Notes: a model not told the origin generated them from the letters alone. Positions 17,120 through 25,953 are shown, counted from the first letter of the stretch. The stretch: 64,000 nucleotides of DNA from Anaerolineae bacterium (GCA_020848035.1 JADLAX010000069.1:1-64000), one strand, 5' to 3'. Made by a program: numbers and translations.

Positions 17120-18634
17120 TCACTCCAGGTCAATTTCTGTCGTGCCGCTGGGAACGGCCGTTTGCATTGATTGGTGCGCATCACGCAGCGTCAGGGTAAA
17201 GGGCACGTCGGTGGTCAGCACCAGTTTGGCCGCGTCGGCCACCAGCGAGAGCGTGCCGTCTGGCCCCAGCGGGTAATTTTGCACGCCGTAGGGCTGCTCA
17301 GACACCAGCCGCCGGTCCCAAAAGACGCGGCGCTGCGGCCAATCCACACCAATGCCGATGACATCCTCCAGCAGCATGGCAATCGGACTCAGCCCGGCCA
17401 TGCCCACCGGATTTTCGGCGGCGGGGCTGCCCGGTGCGGCCGTTTCCGGCGCGTAATTTTCCCAAAAAGCCCCCGTTTGGTCGTACACCTCGGCCACGTG
17501 CGTGAGATGATTCACCGCGATTTCGTGGGCCAGGCCGTGCTGCCCCACCTGGCGCAGCCCGCGCAGCACCACAAAGTTGGTGCACGGCCAGACCGCGCCA
17601 CGCCAGTAATGCCCCGTCTCAAAATTGTACCCCTCGCTGTCGGCCGATTGGCTGGGGACGCGGTGCGGCAGCTTAAACGCCCAATTTTCGCGCAGCGCCT
17701 GCACAAACAGCTCCAGCCGCTTCTCGGGAATCAGGCTGCCATCCAGCAGCCCCCAATAGGCAGCAACGGATTTGACCGGGCTGAAACGGCCGTCTGGGTC
17801 CACATCCTGGTAAAACTGGGCTGCCTCATTCCACAGCTGCTTGTTGATAAGGCCAACCAGGGCCGTATGTTCGCGCTCCAGCTCGTCGGCCAGGGATTCT
17901 TGCTTGAGCAGCACGGCCATTTGGGCCAGCACCAGGCTGTTCAGCGCCGCCTGCATCGAGGCGTCCACCCAGGTCCAATGACGGTGGTGGGTGCTGCTGT
18001 TGGGCACACGCGGCTGGTTGCTGAGGCCGCTGCTGTGGCCGGTGGCCCAGTAAAGCCCGTTGGGCCAGGTGCGGTTGGCGCGGCACCAGCGGTGATAGGC
18101 CACCAGCGGCGGGAACACTTTGGCTAAACGGCCGTCATCCCCCGTAAAGCGGTAATGACGCCACTCGCCCCAGGCGAGGATGTTCGGCCCGGTGCCGTTG
18201 GGATCGAAGGGGCAAAAGAAATCCTGGCCCGTGGCCACATCAATCTGGCGGCAGATGAAGCCGTCGTCGTGCTGTTTGGCGTAGAGGTTGTCCAGGTTGC
18301 CCAGGAAGTTAAAGGCGCGACGGCCGTACAGCCCAAACTGGCTGGTGAAGGCGCTGTCCCACATAAAAAGGTAGGCATCCGTCACTGCGTCCAGGTAGTT
18401 GGCCACAAACCCGGAGGCAGGCTGCGGCTGGTGCAGGTTTTGCCAGGCCAGCTCCCAGGTGCGCCAGTAAAGCGACACCCATTTTGGCTGTTCGGGCAAA
18501 ATGGGCTGAGGCAGCACCGCCTTAGCCGCAGCAAAGGTTGGCCACGCTTGCGGCGTATACGCCTGCTGGCGGAACGGATTTTGGGCAACGAGGGGGTCAG
18601 ACGGCCGTTCATACTTCGGGTGCGGCTGGGACAT
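17120..18634 (-). CDS. Trehalase/GH63-like (alpha/alpha)6-barrel glycosidase
   Basis: 504-aa protein of the six-hairpin glycosidase type seen in GH37, GH63 and mannosylglycerate hydrolase. Recognisable stretches are FMWDSAFTSQFGLYG (about 92-106, with a catalytic-type Asp), HHRHWTWVDASMQAALN, ETGHYWRGAVWPCTNFVVLRG split over about 345-365, and FWENYAPET (about 407-415, possible general base). No signal peptide, so probably intracellular; compatible-solute or oligosaccharide turnover is plausible but not proven. A clear AGAGGAG ribosome site precedes the ATG. The lipoprotein gene upstream on the same strand is 30 bases away. Confidence 0.82.
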   Translation of the reverse strand: MSQPHPKYERPSDPLVAQNPFRQQAYTPQAWPTFAAAKAVLPQPILPEQPKWVSLYWRTWELAWQNLHQPQPASGFVANYLDAVTDAYLFMWDSAFTSQFGLYGRRAFNFLGNLDNLYAKQHDDGFICRQIDVATGQDFFCPFDPNGTGPNILAWGEWRHYRFTGDDGRLAKVFPPLVAYHRWCRANRTWPNGLYWATGHSSGLSNQPRVPNSSTHHRHWTWVDASMQAALNSLVLAQMAVLLKQESLADELEREHTALVGLINKQLWNEAAQFYQDVDPDGRFSPVKSVAAYWGLLDGSLIPEKRLELFVQALRENWAFKLPHRVPSQSADSEGYNFETGHYWRGAVWPCTNFVVLRGLRQVGQHGLAHEIAVNHLTHVAEVYDQTGAFWENYAPETAAPGSPAAENPVGMAGLSPIAMLLEDVIGIGVDWPQRRVFWDRRLVSEQPYGVQNYPLGPDGTLSLVADAAKLVLTTDVPFTLTLRDAHQSMQTAVPSGTTEIDLE

Positions 18635-18664
18635 GGGGGATACTCCTCTGGTCAGGCAGACAGG

Positions 18665-19378
18665 TTAGCGGTTTACCAGCAATTCGGCCGTACCGCCCAG
18701 CTGGAGGCTGTTTTCGCTAAAGTTCACCACCCGAAAGGTAAACCGGATGGCCACATTGTCCTTCAACGTGCCCATCCAGGTGATCGAGTCGCCCAGAGCA
18801 AACAGCGGATGCCCCGTCAGGCCGGTCAATCGGGCCGAATTAACCTCACCCTGCGTGGAAACACCGTCGTAAACCAGCGTGGTGCCAGGAATGGTCCAGC
18901 CAACCGGCACGTTGTGGGCCATCACAATGTTGTTGTAGCGAATGGCGTTGGGCCATTCGGGCATGGTGTTGATCGCCGTGGGCACGGGGTTGAGCACCGA
19001 CACTTCAACCGGGCCAGCTACCGGCAGCGGACCCAGGAAATCGGGAGCCAGGCGCAGGTTGTATTCGGCATAAACCCCGGGAGCCACCACCCCCGACCAG
19101 ATAAATGAATCACCCACCCGTTTTTGTGCCGGTTCACCGTTGATGGTCACGTCATGCAGGTCGCCGGTTTTGCCCACGTACACCAGCTGCGAACCGGGCA
19201 CCGTGCCCCCTGGCTCCAGGCTAAAGGTGTACGCCGGGATGACGAAGGTCATCGCATCCCCTTCCGGGGTCGGCGTAGCTTCCGGCGTGTCTGATCCTGT
19301 GCCGGGCACGGTGCAGGCCAGCGTTGTGAGCAGCAACATGAGCAAAAAACCAGCGAGACTTTTAAGCGAGTGCCTCAT
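18665..19378 (-). CDS. Lipoprotein with two tandem beta domains, function unknown
   Basis: 237-aa predicted lipoprotein; leader and lipobox LLLTTLAC (Cys about 22), then a short Thr/Pro linker. The mature part appears to be two diverged copies of one domain: YTFSLEPGGTVPGSQLVYVG ... DSFIWSGVVAPGVYAEYNLRL (about 50-115) and VPVGWTIPGTTLVYDGV ... DSITWMGTLKDNVAIRFTFRV (about 155-225). The repeat suggests a binding or structural role at the cell surface. I do not recognise the family. It lies 30 bases upstream of the glycosidase on the same strand and may be co-transcribed with it. Confidence 0.75.
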   Translation of the reverse strand: MRHSLKSLAGFLLMLLLTTLACTVPGTGSDTPEATPTPEGDAMTFVIPAYTFSLEPGGTVPGSQLVYVGKTGDLHDVTINGEPAQKRVGDSFIWSGVVAPGVYAEYNLRLAPDFLGPLPVAGPVEVSVLNPVPTAINTMPEWPNAIRYNNIVMAHNVPVGWTIPGTTLVYDGVSTQGEVNSARLTGLTGHPLFALGDSITWMGTLKDNVAIRFTFRVVNFSENSLQLGGTAELLVNR

Positions 19379-19388
19379 TTTGTCCTCT

Positions 19389-19464
19389 TCACTTACTTTT
19401 GGGGAAAGTGATAAGTGAAAAGTGCTTACCTCTCACTTATCACTTTTTACTTATCACTTCTTAC
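19389..19464. repeat. Stuttering hairpin, AAGTGATAAGTGAAAAGTG family
   Basis: AGTGATAAGTGAAAAGTGC words and complementary CACTTATCACTTTTTAC words between the Sec/cyclophilin gene and the lipoprotein gene; same style as other word hairpins but different words. Confidence 0.6.
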
Positions 19465-20765
19465 TAATTTCCCTTTTCAATGAGAATCGTCTCAATCCGA
19501 TCGCCATCTGGGGCGTTGGGGTCTTGCGGATCGCGTGGCGTGATGTTTTCTACTACGTCCATGCCCTCGATCACCCGGCCAAAAATGGCGTGTAACCCGT
19601 CCAAATGGGTGGCAGCGCCGGTAGTGATGAAAAATTGGCTGCCACCGGTATCTGGCCCGGCATTGGCCATCGACACCACACCCGGCCCATCGTGCGACAG
19701 TTCCGCATCAAACTCATCGTCGATGGTGTAGCCAGGGCCACCCAAACCCAGCCCGGTCGGGTCGCCGGTTTGAGCCATGAAGCCGGGGATCACACGATGG
19801 AACGTCACGCCATCGTACCAGCCTTCTTCGGCCAAAAAGACGAAGTTATTTACCGTTTCCGGGGCCGATTGGGGCAGCAGTTCAATCACAATTTCATCAC
19901 CCGATTCCATCACAATGGTCGCCGTGTAGCTGGCTTCCACGTCAATCGTCAGCGGCGGCGCGGCATCGTACTGGATTTCAGCCAGCGCTTTCTGCGCTTC
20001 AATGACCACCAGGCGCTGCTCCACGTAGCTGGCCCAGATCTCATAATTGAATGGCACGTCGGGCACCAGGAAACCATCCACAATGACGCTGGGCGTACCG
20101 CCCAAGCCGAGGTTGAGCGATTCTACTTCCATGTTGGTAACGTATTCGGCGTAGGTATTGTTGGTCAGGTCTTCACCTAACGCCGCACCATCCAGGCCCA
20201 ATTCATCGGCCAGGGCCACAAAAAAGTCGTGAGCGGCATCGGCTTCCAGACCAGACCATTCCTGCTGCCGGGCAAAGAGGGCATCATGATACTCCCAAAA
20301 GCCACCTTGTGCGCCGGCGGCTTCGGCCGCTTCGGCGGCTTTTTGGGCATTGGCGTGGATGCGATTTAAAGGAAAGTGCCGATAAACCAGCTGTACATCT
20401 TCCGGGTAGGCGTCTACCAGACGCTCCAGCACGAGCGATAAGCTCGCGCAGCCCGGTCATTGAAAGTCGCCATACTCAATGATGGCGACAGCTGGCTCTT
20501 CAGCCCCTTTGAACCAATCTTGCGGGCGAACCTGGGCGGCTTCTTCGGCCGTGGTGGCGGGCACAAACTCAGTCTGGCCCGCAGCGGGCGGGGCGTCGGA
20601 GGTTGGGCCAGAAGCAACGGCCGTTTCCGGTTCGCTTTCATCTGAATCAGCAGGGGCGGGTACGGCCGTATTCACCGGGGCATCAGCCGAGGGAAAGGTG
20701 GGCGTTGATGGGCCACACGCCAGGAGCAACAGCAGCAGCGGCAACAGCCAGAAGGCTCTCTTCAT
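19464..20765 (-). CDS. Lipoprotein DsbA-like thioredoxin domain fused to cyclophilin, with in-frame TGA (probable selenocysteine)
   Basis: Read through one TGA this is a 433-aa lipoprotein. Leader and lipobox LLLLLAC (Cys 17), Pro/Ala linker, then a DsbA/thioredoxin_4 domain from about residue 90: VAIIEYGDFQ-[TGA]-PGCASLSLVLERLV ... LVYRHFPLN ... GGTPSVIVDG. The TGA (20457-20459) falls exactly where this family has the first Cys of CPxC, giving UPGC. From about 275 to the end is a cyclophilin peptidyl-prolyl isomerase (SAPETVNNFVFLAEEGWYDG, FHRVIPGFMAQTGDPTG, GSQFFIT). Both halves are intact and in one frame with no shift. A hairpin starts 8 bases after the TGA. Alternatives: nonsense mutation, or two separate proteins with a GTG restart at 20432. 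Likely an envelope thiol-redox and folding factor. Confidence 0.75.
20429..20449 (-). promoter_or_regulatory. SECIS-like hairpin just downstream of the in-frame TGA
   Basis: On the minus strand, after TGA and 7 bases, GCGCGAGC pairs with GCTCGTGC (8 pairs, one G-U) around the loop TTATC. Position and size resemble bacterial SECIS upper stems, but the loop lacks the G usually found at its start, so this is tentative. Confidence 0.45.
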
Positions 20766-20795
20766 AAATTCGTTCTCCTCAAATCACGATGTCTG

Positions 20796-20818
20796 GAGAC
20801 GTTGCAATGCAACGTCTC
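20796..20818. repeat. Palindrome GAGACGTTGC-AAT-GCAACGTCTC
   Basis: Perfect 10-base arms around a 3-base loop (20796-20805 and 20809-20818), in the divergent gap upstream of the DsbA-cyclophilin gene. This type of palindrome is common between genes in several bacterial phyla. It could be a hairpin element or an operator. Confidence 0.6.
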
Positions 20819-21062
20819 TACTTTGCAGATGAGCATACCTGAAAATTGGCAGCTCATTCTGAGTATCTCCTAAACAGCAACGAACCTTGTCCAGAGTAAG
20901 GAACCGGACGCAGGGCCTTGTCATTTTCCGTATGATAGCGCATTTTGTTACAATCTCGTAGCCATGCCAAAACTGCCACTTCTGCTGCCTGGCTGGGCAA
21001 TCGAGACAAAAAACTGGTCGCTGCCAGGGTATAGCCCGGTGGTGATGACGAAGGAGTGTATT

Positions 21063-21638
21063 GTGAAACGATTGTTATGGTTTTTACTTTTAGGGCTGCT
21101 GCTAACGGCCGTTGCCTGCAGCCCCACAACGGAAGAAGTTCCCACTCAGACACCCTCTGATGATGGCGGTGGCCTCAATCCGGCCCCCAGTACGGAATCG
21201 GAAACAGAACCTGGCAGCGACGTGTTCCCCCGCGCCACGCTCACCGCGCCGCCCACCGACAACCTGGTGCAGCCCGAATCAGTTCCTGGCGGCGACGGCT
21301 ACCCGGTCCCTGCACTGCCGCAGACCGCCCCCCTGCCGGAAGGGTACGAGATTCCCACCGCTCTACCGCCCATCAACCCCTACCCGGAAGCCACTGGTCA
21401 GCTTATCTGGATTTTGAAACCAGTGGGGCAGCAGTGTGCCGAGACGCCAACGACACCTGATTTGCCAACGGCCGTTGCCGACATGGTCGCCTTTGGTATC
21501 CCCGTGGAAGCGTCGGAAATGGCCGAACTGGCCGTCTGTACCGAGTGCGGCTGCCCCACCAGCGCTCACTTCCGCCTGCAAATCGACGCCGGTTACCTGG
21601 GCAATGCGCAGGTGTTGGGGTGGGTGGCCGAAGAATAA
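21063..21638 (+). CDS. Small lipoprotein with Cys-rich C-terminus, function unknown
   Basis: 191-aa predicted lipoprotein; leader WFLLLGLLLTAVACS with lipobox Cys about 17, then a long Pro/Thr/Glu-rich stretch (about 20-115), and a C-terminal domain (about 120-191) with four cysteines (QQCAETP, VCTECGCPTS) that could bind metal or form disulfides. The GTG at 21063 is chosen because GAAGGAG lies 7 bases upstream; earlier in-frame ATGs would bury the leader. Not a family I recognise. Divergent from the DsbA-cyclophilin gene, convergent with the beta-lactamase-fold gene. Confidence 0.7.
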   Translation: MKRLLWFLLLGLLLTAVACSPTTEEVPTQTPSDDGGGLNPAPSTESETEPGSDVFPRATLTAPPTDNLVQPESVPGGDGYPVPALPQTAPLPEGYEIPTALPPINPYPEATGQLIWILKPVGQQCAETPTTPDLPTAVADMVAFGIPVEASEMAELAVCTECGCPTSAHFRLQIDAGYLGNAQVLGWVAEE

Positions 21639-21644
21639 ATGGGT

Positions 21645-21760
21645 TCTCCAGGATTTCGTGGGGTTGGGTATGAAACGTGAAGCGTGAAACGTGATGGCCC
21701 TCTGGTCCCGTTTCACGTTTCACGATTCACGGGCTGTAAACCCCCTGAATTCCTAAAGAG
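21645..21760. repeat. Composite hairpin element (about 115 bases), copy 1
   Basis: Layout: CAGGATTTCGTGGGGT edge, CGTGAAACGTGAAGCGTGAA words, loop GGCCCTCTGG, complementary words, then ACGGGCTGTAAACCCCCTGA edge. Two further copies at 31806-31919 (same orientation) and 34421-34531 (opposite). The conserved edges outside the core mark this as a mobile or copied unit rather than a simple hairpin. Confidence 0.75.
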
Positions 21761-21772
21761 CCACTTAATTAC

Positions 21773-22624
21773 TCAATTACCTTCCCCGCCCAGCCAGGCA
21801 TCGTACACTGCCCGTGCCAGACGACCAATCACCAGCACGCCGGGTGCATCCGGGTTCCACAGCTCGGGTTCGCGATTGCCTTCGTTGATGACGGTGATGG
21901 CAAACCCCCGCTTCGCTTCACGCTTACCGCGCCAGACAACGGCCGTTTGCCCCCGCATCCCTTTCAACGACCCCGTCTTCCCGGCCAGGTTGAGCTTGCT
22001 TTCTTCCGGCACCTCGCTGCCATACGGCTCAAAGGGCAGGTAGCGGCCAATGCGGTCGGCCCCGACCTTGTTCATCATGCGCAGCATTTCCTGGCAGGCG
22101 TCGGGGGTGAGGTGTTTGTTGTGGAAAACGGCCGTCATCATCTGTGTCAGCGCCGCCGGGGTGGCTGTGCCCAACTCGTTTTGGTCTTTGTTCAGAATGG
22201 TAAAGTCAATTTTGCGCCGCAGCACCACATCGGGATAGCCATGTTCGGCCAGCCACGCCTGCACTTTTTCCATGCCCACCTGGTCGATCAGCACGTTGGT
22301 GGCCAGGTTGTCGCTGATACTCATCATCAAAAAGGCCCAGTCGCGGATGGGCATGGTGAGGCCGGGTGAGAGGAATTGCAGCAAGCCGCTGCCGCCAATC
22401 TGGTCGCCCCGGCGCAGCATGATGGTGTCGTCAAGGCTGTACTGCCCGTCCTGCACCTGCTGCATCAACGTCAGCAGCACCGGCAGCTTGATGATGCTGG
22501 CGGTGGGAAACACCTCCTCGGCACGACAGCCCACCGTTTCGCCGGTCTGGAAGTTGTGGGCCGAGAGGCCAATACGGCCGTCGAACCCCGCACAAATCTG
22601 GCCAAGTTGTTCCGCTAAAGACAT
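21773..22624 (-). CDS. Class A beta-lactamase-fold serine hydrolase, probably not a true beta-lactamase
   Basis: 283-aa serine hydrolase. The three penicillin-binding motifs are clear: PTASIIKLPVL (SxxK, about 52-58), SISDNLATN (SDN, about 112-114) and AGKTGSLKG (KTG, about 220-225). The omega-loop glutamate of class A enzymes (ExxLN before the TP region) is missing: the region before GTATPAAL reads LNKDQNE and is short. There is no signal peptide, so the enzyme would be cytosolic. Relatives are often annotated as beta-lactamase-like hydrolases or esterases. I start at ATG 22624 with AGGAG 7 bases upstream; longer in-frame starts lack a ribosome site. Confidence 0.82.
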   Translation of the reverse strand: MSLAEQLGQICAGFDGRIGLSAHNFQTGETVGCRAEEVFPTASIIKLPVLLTLMQQVQDGQYSLDDTIMLRRGDQIGGSGLLQFLSPGLTMPIRDWAFLMMSISDNLATNVLIDQVGMEKVQAWLAEHGYPDVVLRRKIDFTILNKDQNELGTATPAALTQMMTAVFHNKHLTPDACQEMLRMMNKVGADRIGRYLPFEPYGSEVPEESKLNLAGKTGSLKGMRGQTAVVWRGKREAKRGFAITVINEGNREPELWNPDAPGVLVIGRLARAVYDAWLGGEGN

Positions 22625-22689
22625 CGTTCTCCTCCCAACAAAAAAGCACAGGAAACGGCCGTTGCCAGCCATTCCCTGTGCTGAAATAA

Positions 22690-22754
22690 GCCACAGAGAG
22701 CACCGAGAAAAAAGAGAAAATCACATCTCAGAAACCTCTGTGCCCTCTGTGGCC
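22690..22754. repeat. Inverted repeat, GCCACAGAG word family
   Basis: AGCCACAGAGAGCACCGAG on one side and CTCTGTGCCCTCTGTGGCC on the other, in the gap between acnA and the hydrolase gene. Related sequences at 49121-49189 and, half only, at 39852-39880 inside a gene start. Confidence 0.65.
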
Positions 22755-22759
22755 AAAAA

Positions 22760-25456
22760 TCAAGCTTTTAAGAAGTTGCGCAGGACGGTGTGCAGGATGC
22801 CACCGTTGCGATAGTAATCCACCTCCACCGGCGTGTCGATGCGGCAAATGGTGTCGAAGGTGATGATACGGCCGTCTGCCTTCACCGCCTGCACTGTCAC
22901 CATTTGCAGCGGCTTGAGCTCATCAGTCAGGTTCACTGTGGAAAAATACTCCGTGCCGTCCAGCCCCAGCGTTTCTGGCGTGTCGCCCGCCTGGAATTGC
23001 AGCGGCAGCACACCCATGCCCACCAGGTTGCTGCGATGAATGCGCTCGTAGCTCTCGGCAATGACCATCTTCACGCCCAGCAGCAAGGTACCCTTGGCCG
23101 CCCAGTCACGCGAGCTGCCCATGCCGTAATCCTTTCCGGCCAGCACCACCAGCGGCGTGCCGTCCGCCTTGTACTTCAGCGAGGCATCGTACATCGTCGT
23201 CACATCACCCGTGGGCAGGTATTTGGACCAGCCGCCTTCGGTGCCAGGAGCCATCTGGTTGCGCAGCCGCACGTTGGCAAACGTACCGCGGGTCATCACC
23301 CGGTCGTTGCCGCGCCGCGAGCCGTACGAGTTGAAATACTGCGGGGCCACGTCCCGCTCCAGCAGGTATTCGGCCGCCGGGCTGGTACGGGAAATCGAAC
23401 CCGCCGGAGAAATGTGATCCGTGGTTACCGAATCACCCACTTTCACCAGCACCCGCGCCTTTTCGATGTTTTCGATCGGCCTCACTTCGGGCGTCAGCTC
23501 GGTAAAGAAAGGCGGTTCCTGGATGTAGGTGGATTCTTCGTTCCACTGGTACAGCTCACCGCCGTGTACCGGAATTTTGTTCCACTCCTCGTTGCCGTCA
23601 TAGACGTTGCCGTACTGCTCGTGGAACATATCGGCCGACATCGTTTTGAGCACCGTGTCGCTGATTTCCTGGCGGCTGGGCCAGATATCTTTCAGGTAAA
23701 CCGGCTCGCCCGCATCGTTGCTGCCGATGGGATCGTTCACCAGGTCGATGTCGGTGGTGCCCGCCAGGGCATAAGCCACCACCAGCGGCGGCGAGGCCAG
23801 GTAGTTGGTTTTGGTGAGAGGATGCACGCGCCCTTCGAAGTTGCGGTTGCCGCTGAGCACGGAAGAAACAACCAGATCGCCTGCCTGGATGGCATTGCTC
23901 ACCGGTTCGGGCAGCGGGCCAGAATTGCCGATGCAGGTGGTGCAGCCAAAACCCACGATGTGGAACCCAAGCTGCTCCAGGTACGGCAGCAGTCCCGACT
24001 TCTTGAGGTAATCTTCCACCACCCGCGAGCCGGGGGCCAGGCTGGTTTTGACGTATGGATGCACCTTCAAGCCCGCTTCAACCGCCTTTTTGGCCACCAA
24101 GCCCGCGCCGAGCATGACGCTGGGGTTCGAAGTGTTGGTGCAGCTGGTGATGGCGGCAATGACCACCGCGCCGTGGCCAATTTCCACGTCGTGGCCGTTG
24201 GACACGGTTGCCGTGCGCGTCAATTCCTCTTCCTTCAAGCCCAAACCCTGCGGCCCAACGGGGGCCAGCAGGGATTCACGGTACTTGCTTTTCATATCGG
24301 CGAGGAGGATGCGGTCCTGCGGCCGTTTCGGTCCGGCCAGGCTGGGCAGCACGGTACTCAAATCGAGCTCCACCACGTCGGTAAATTCGGGGTCGGGCAT
24401 GCCATCGGTGCGGAAGAGGCCCTGCGCTTTGCAATATTTCTCGACCAGATCAACCAGCGCCTCAGGACGGCCGGTGCTGCGCATGTAGTTGAGCGTCTCA
24501 TCATCAACCGGGAAGTAGCCCACGGTTGCGCCATATTCCGGGCACATATTGGCAATGGTGGCCCGGTCGGCCAGGGTCATGCTGCTGAGGCCAGGGCCAA
24601 AAAATTCGACAAATTTGCCCACCACACCCTTCTTACGCAGCAGCTCAGTGACCACCAGCACCAGGTCGGTGGCGGTGGTGCCTTCCTGCATCGCCCCGGT
24701 GAGACGCACACCAACCACTTCGGGGGTGAGCATGTAAATCGGCTGGCCAAGCATGACCGCTTCGGCCTCAATCCCACCCACGCCCCAGGCCACCACACCC
24801 AGGCCGTTGATCATCGTCGTGTGGGAGTCGGTACCGACCAGGCTGTCGGGGAAGGCAACAATTCCGTCCCCTTCCGGCTTGGTCATCACCACCTGGCCCA
24901 GGTACTCCAAATTAACCTGGTGCACGATGCCCGTGGCCGGTGGCACGACGCTGAAATTTTCAAACGCCTTCTGGCCCCACTTGAGGAACTCATACCGCTC
25001 GCGGTTGCGCACAAATTCACGTTCGGCGTTGAAAAAGAGGGCGGCGGCCGAGCCAAACTGGTCTACCTGCACCGAATGGTCGATGACCAGGTCCACAGGC
25101 ACGATGGGGTTGATCTTCTTGGGATCGCCGCCCAGCCGGGCCATGGCAGAGCGCATCGCCGCCAGATCGACCACGGCGGGCACGCCGGTGAAGTCCTGCA
25201 AGATGACGCGCCCGGGTTTAAAGGGCAGCTCGTCCTTTTGTGGATTTTTGGCATTCCATTTGGCCAGGTTTTCGACGTCCTCAGGGTTGACTTCATAGCC
25301 ATCGCAGGTACGCAGCAGGGCTTCTAGCAGCACTTTGATGGAGAAGGGCAGCCGGCCGATATTGCCAAATTGGGTGAGTTTATCTAGCTGATAGTAGGTG
25401 ACGTCGGTGCCGGGCAGTTGGGCGCGGGCACCGAAGTGATCAAATAATTTATTCAT
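22760..25456 (-). CDS. acnA: Aconitate hydratase A
   Basis: 898-aa aconitase of the AcnA/IRP1 type that isomerises citrate and isocitrate in the TCA cycle. Cluster cysteines are visible in ITSCTNTSNPSVMLGAGL (about 440) and IVGFGCTTCIGNSG (about 505-508). Other marks are ILQDFTGVPAVVDLAAMR (about 87-104), SLVGTDSHTTMINGLGV (about 207-223), and the swivel-domain arginines in YGSRRGNDRVM and AGKDYGMGSSRDWAAKG. Length is typical. A GAGGTATACC ribosome region precedes the ATG. It is one of the longest stretches in the window with almost no ACGGCCGT (one GCGGCCGT). Divergent from the Lrp-like gene. Confidence 0.97.
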   Translation of the reverse strand: MNKLFDHFGARAQLPGTDVTYYQLDKLTQFGNIGRLPFSIKVLLEALLRTCDGYEVNPEDVENLAKWNAKNPQKDELPFKPGRVILQDFTGVPAVVDLAAMRSAMARLGGDPKKINPIVPVDLVIDHSVQVDQFGSAAALFFNAEREFVRNRERYEFLKWGQKAFENFSVVPPATGIVHQVNLEYLGQVVMTKPEGDGIVAFPDSLVGTDSHTTMINGLGVVAWGVGGIEAEAVMLGQPIYMLTPEVVGVRLTGAMQEGTTATDLVLVVTELLRKKGVVGKFVEFFGPGLSSMTLADRATIANMCPEYGATVGYFPVDDETLNYMRSTGRPEALVDLVEKYCKAQGLFRTDGMPDPEFTDVVELDLSTVLPSLAGPKRPQDRILLADMKSKYRESLLAPVGPQGLGLKEEELTRTATVSNGHDVEIGHGAVVIAAITSCTNTSNPSVMLGAGLVAKKAVEAGLKVHPYVKTSLAPGSRVVEDYLKKSGLLPYLEQLGFHIVGFGCTTCIGNSGPLPEPVSNAIQAGDLVVSSVLSGNRNFEGRVHPLTKTNYLASPPLVVAYALAGTTDIDLVNDPIGSNDAGEPVYLKDIWPSRQEISDTVLKTMSADMFHEQYGNVYDGNEEWNKIPVHGGELYQWNEESTYIQEPPFFTELTPEVRPIENIEKARVLVKVGDSVTTDHISPAGSISRTSPAAEYLLERDVAPQYFNSYGSRRGNDRVMTRGTFANVRLRNQMAPGTEGGWSKYLPTGDVTTMYDASLKYKADGTPLVVLAGKDYGMGSSRDWAAKGTLLLGVKMVIAESYERIHRSNLVGMGVLPLQFQAGDTPETLGLDGTEYFSTVNLTDELKPLQMVTVQAVKADGRIITFDTICRIDTPVEVDYYRNGGILHTVLRNFLKA

Positions 25457-25623
25457 GGGTATACCTCGTGGTTTACTCGGGTTGGTAACGTGGAGGTATT
25501 ATAGCGGAAATGGTGGTGGGGGAAACGGCCGTTTGACCAGCCACGGAAACCAGCGAAGTTTTTGCCGAACGGCCGTCTTGCAGATATGGTTATGCTGTTT
25601 ACTTCCCACAAAAGGAGTCAATC

Positions 25624-25905
25624 ATGGTTAGCACCGTCGTTTTGCTCAACGTCGTGCCGGGGAAAATCAACGAAGTCGGCGGCCGTTTGGCCGAGCTGAA
25701 GGGGATTAGCGAGGTGTTTTCGGTAGGCGGCCGTTTTGACCTGGTGGCCATCATTCGCGTGCCAGACAACGAAACGATGGCCGAGCTGGTGACAGAAAAG
25801 ATGCTCACCGTGCCCGGCATCACCAACTCCGAGACGCTCATCGCCTTCCGCGTCTTCTCCCAGCACGACCTGGAAAGCATGTTTTCCATCGGCATTGACG
25901 AATAG
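25624..25905 (+). CDS. Stand-alone Lrp/AsnC ligand-binding (RAM) domain protein
   Basis: 93-aa protein equal to the C-terminal ligand-binding half of Lrp/AsnC regulators, without the DNA-binding helix-turn-helix: VVLLNVVPGKINEVGGRLAEL, VGGRFDLVAIIRV and TVPGITNSETLIAFRVFS. Such small proteins bind amino acids and form octamers or hetero-assemblies with full-length Lrp proteins. A good AAAGGAG site precedes the ATG. It is divergent from acnA, with a 167-base gap that must hold both promoters. A regulatory role is inferred; no target is visible. Confidence 0.85.
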   Translation: MVSTVVLLNVVPGKINEVGGRLAELKGISEVFSVGGRFDLVAIIRVPDNETMAELVTEKMLTVPGITNSETLIAFRVFSQHDLESMFSIGIDE

Positions 25906-25953
25906 CATCATCTCATTTATCAATCACAGGATTTATGCCTTTACGGATTTATA

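Noticed and set aside
20432..20457. Two separate genes at the DsbA/cyclophilin locus (stop at TGA and GTG restart)
   Set aside because: The stop would cut the thioredoxin fold exactly at its active site and the downstream part would lack the CPxC half; no ribosome site precedes the GTG. Kept as an alternative, not as the main reading.
22790..25327. 845-codon open frame on the plus strand opposite acnA
   Set aside because: Shadow of the aconitase gene; His/Gly/Arg-rich, no recognisable domain, no ribosome site. High GC third positions keep the antisense frame open.
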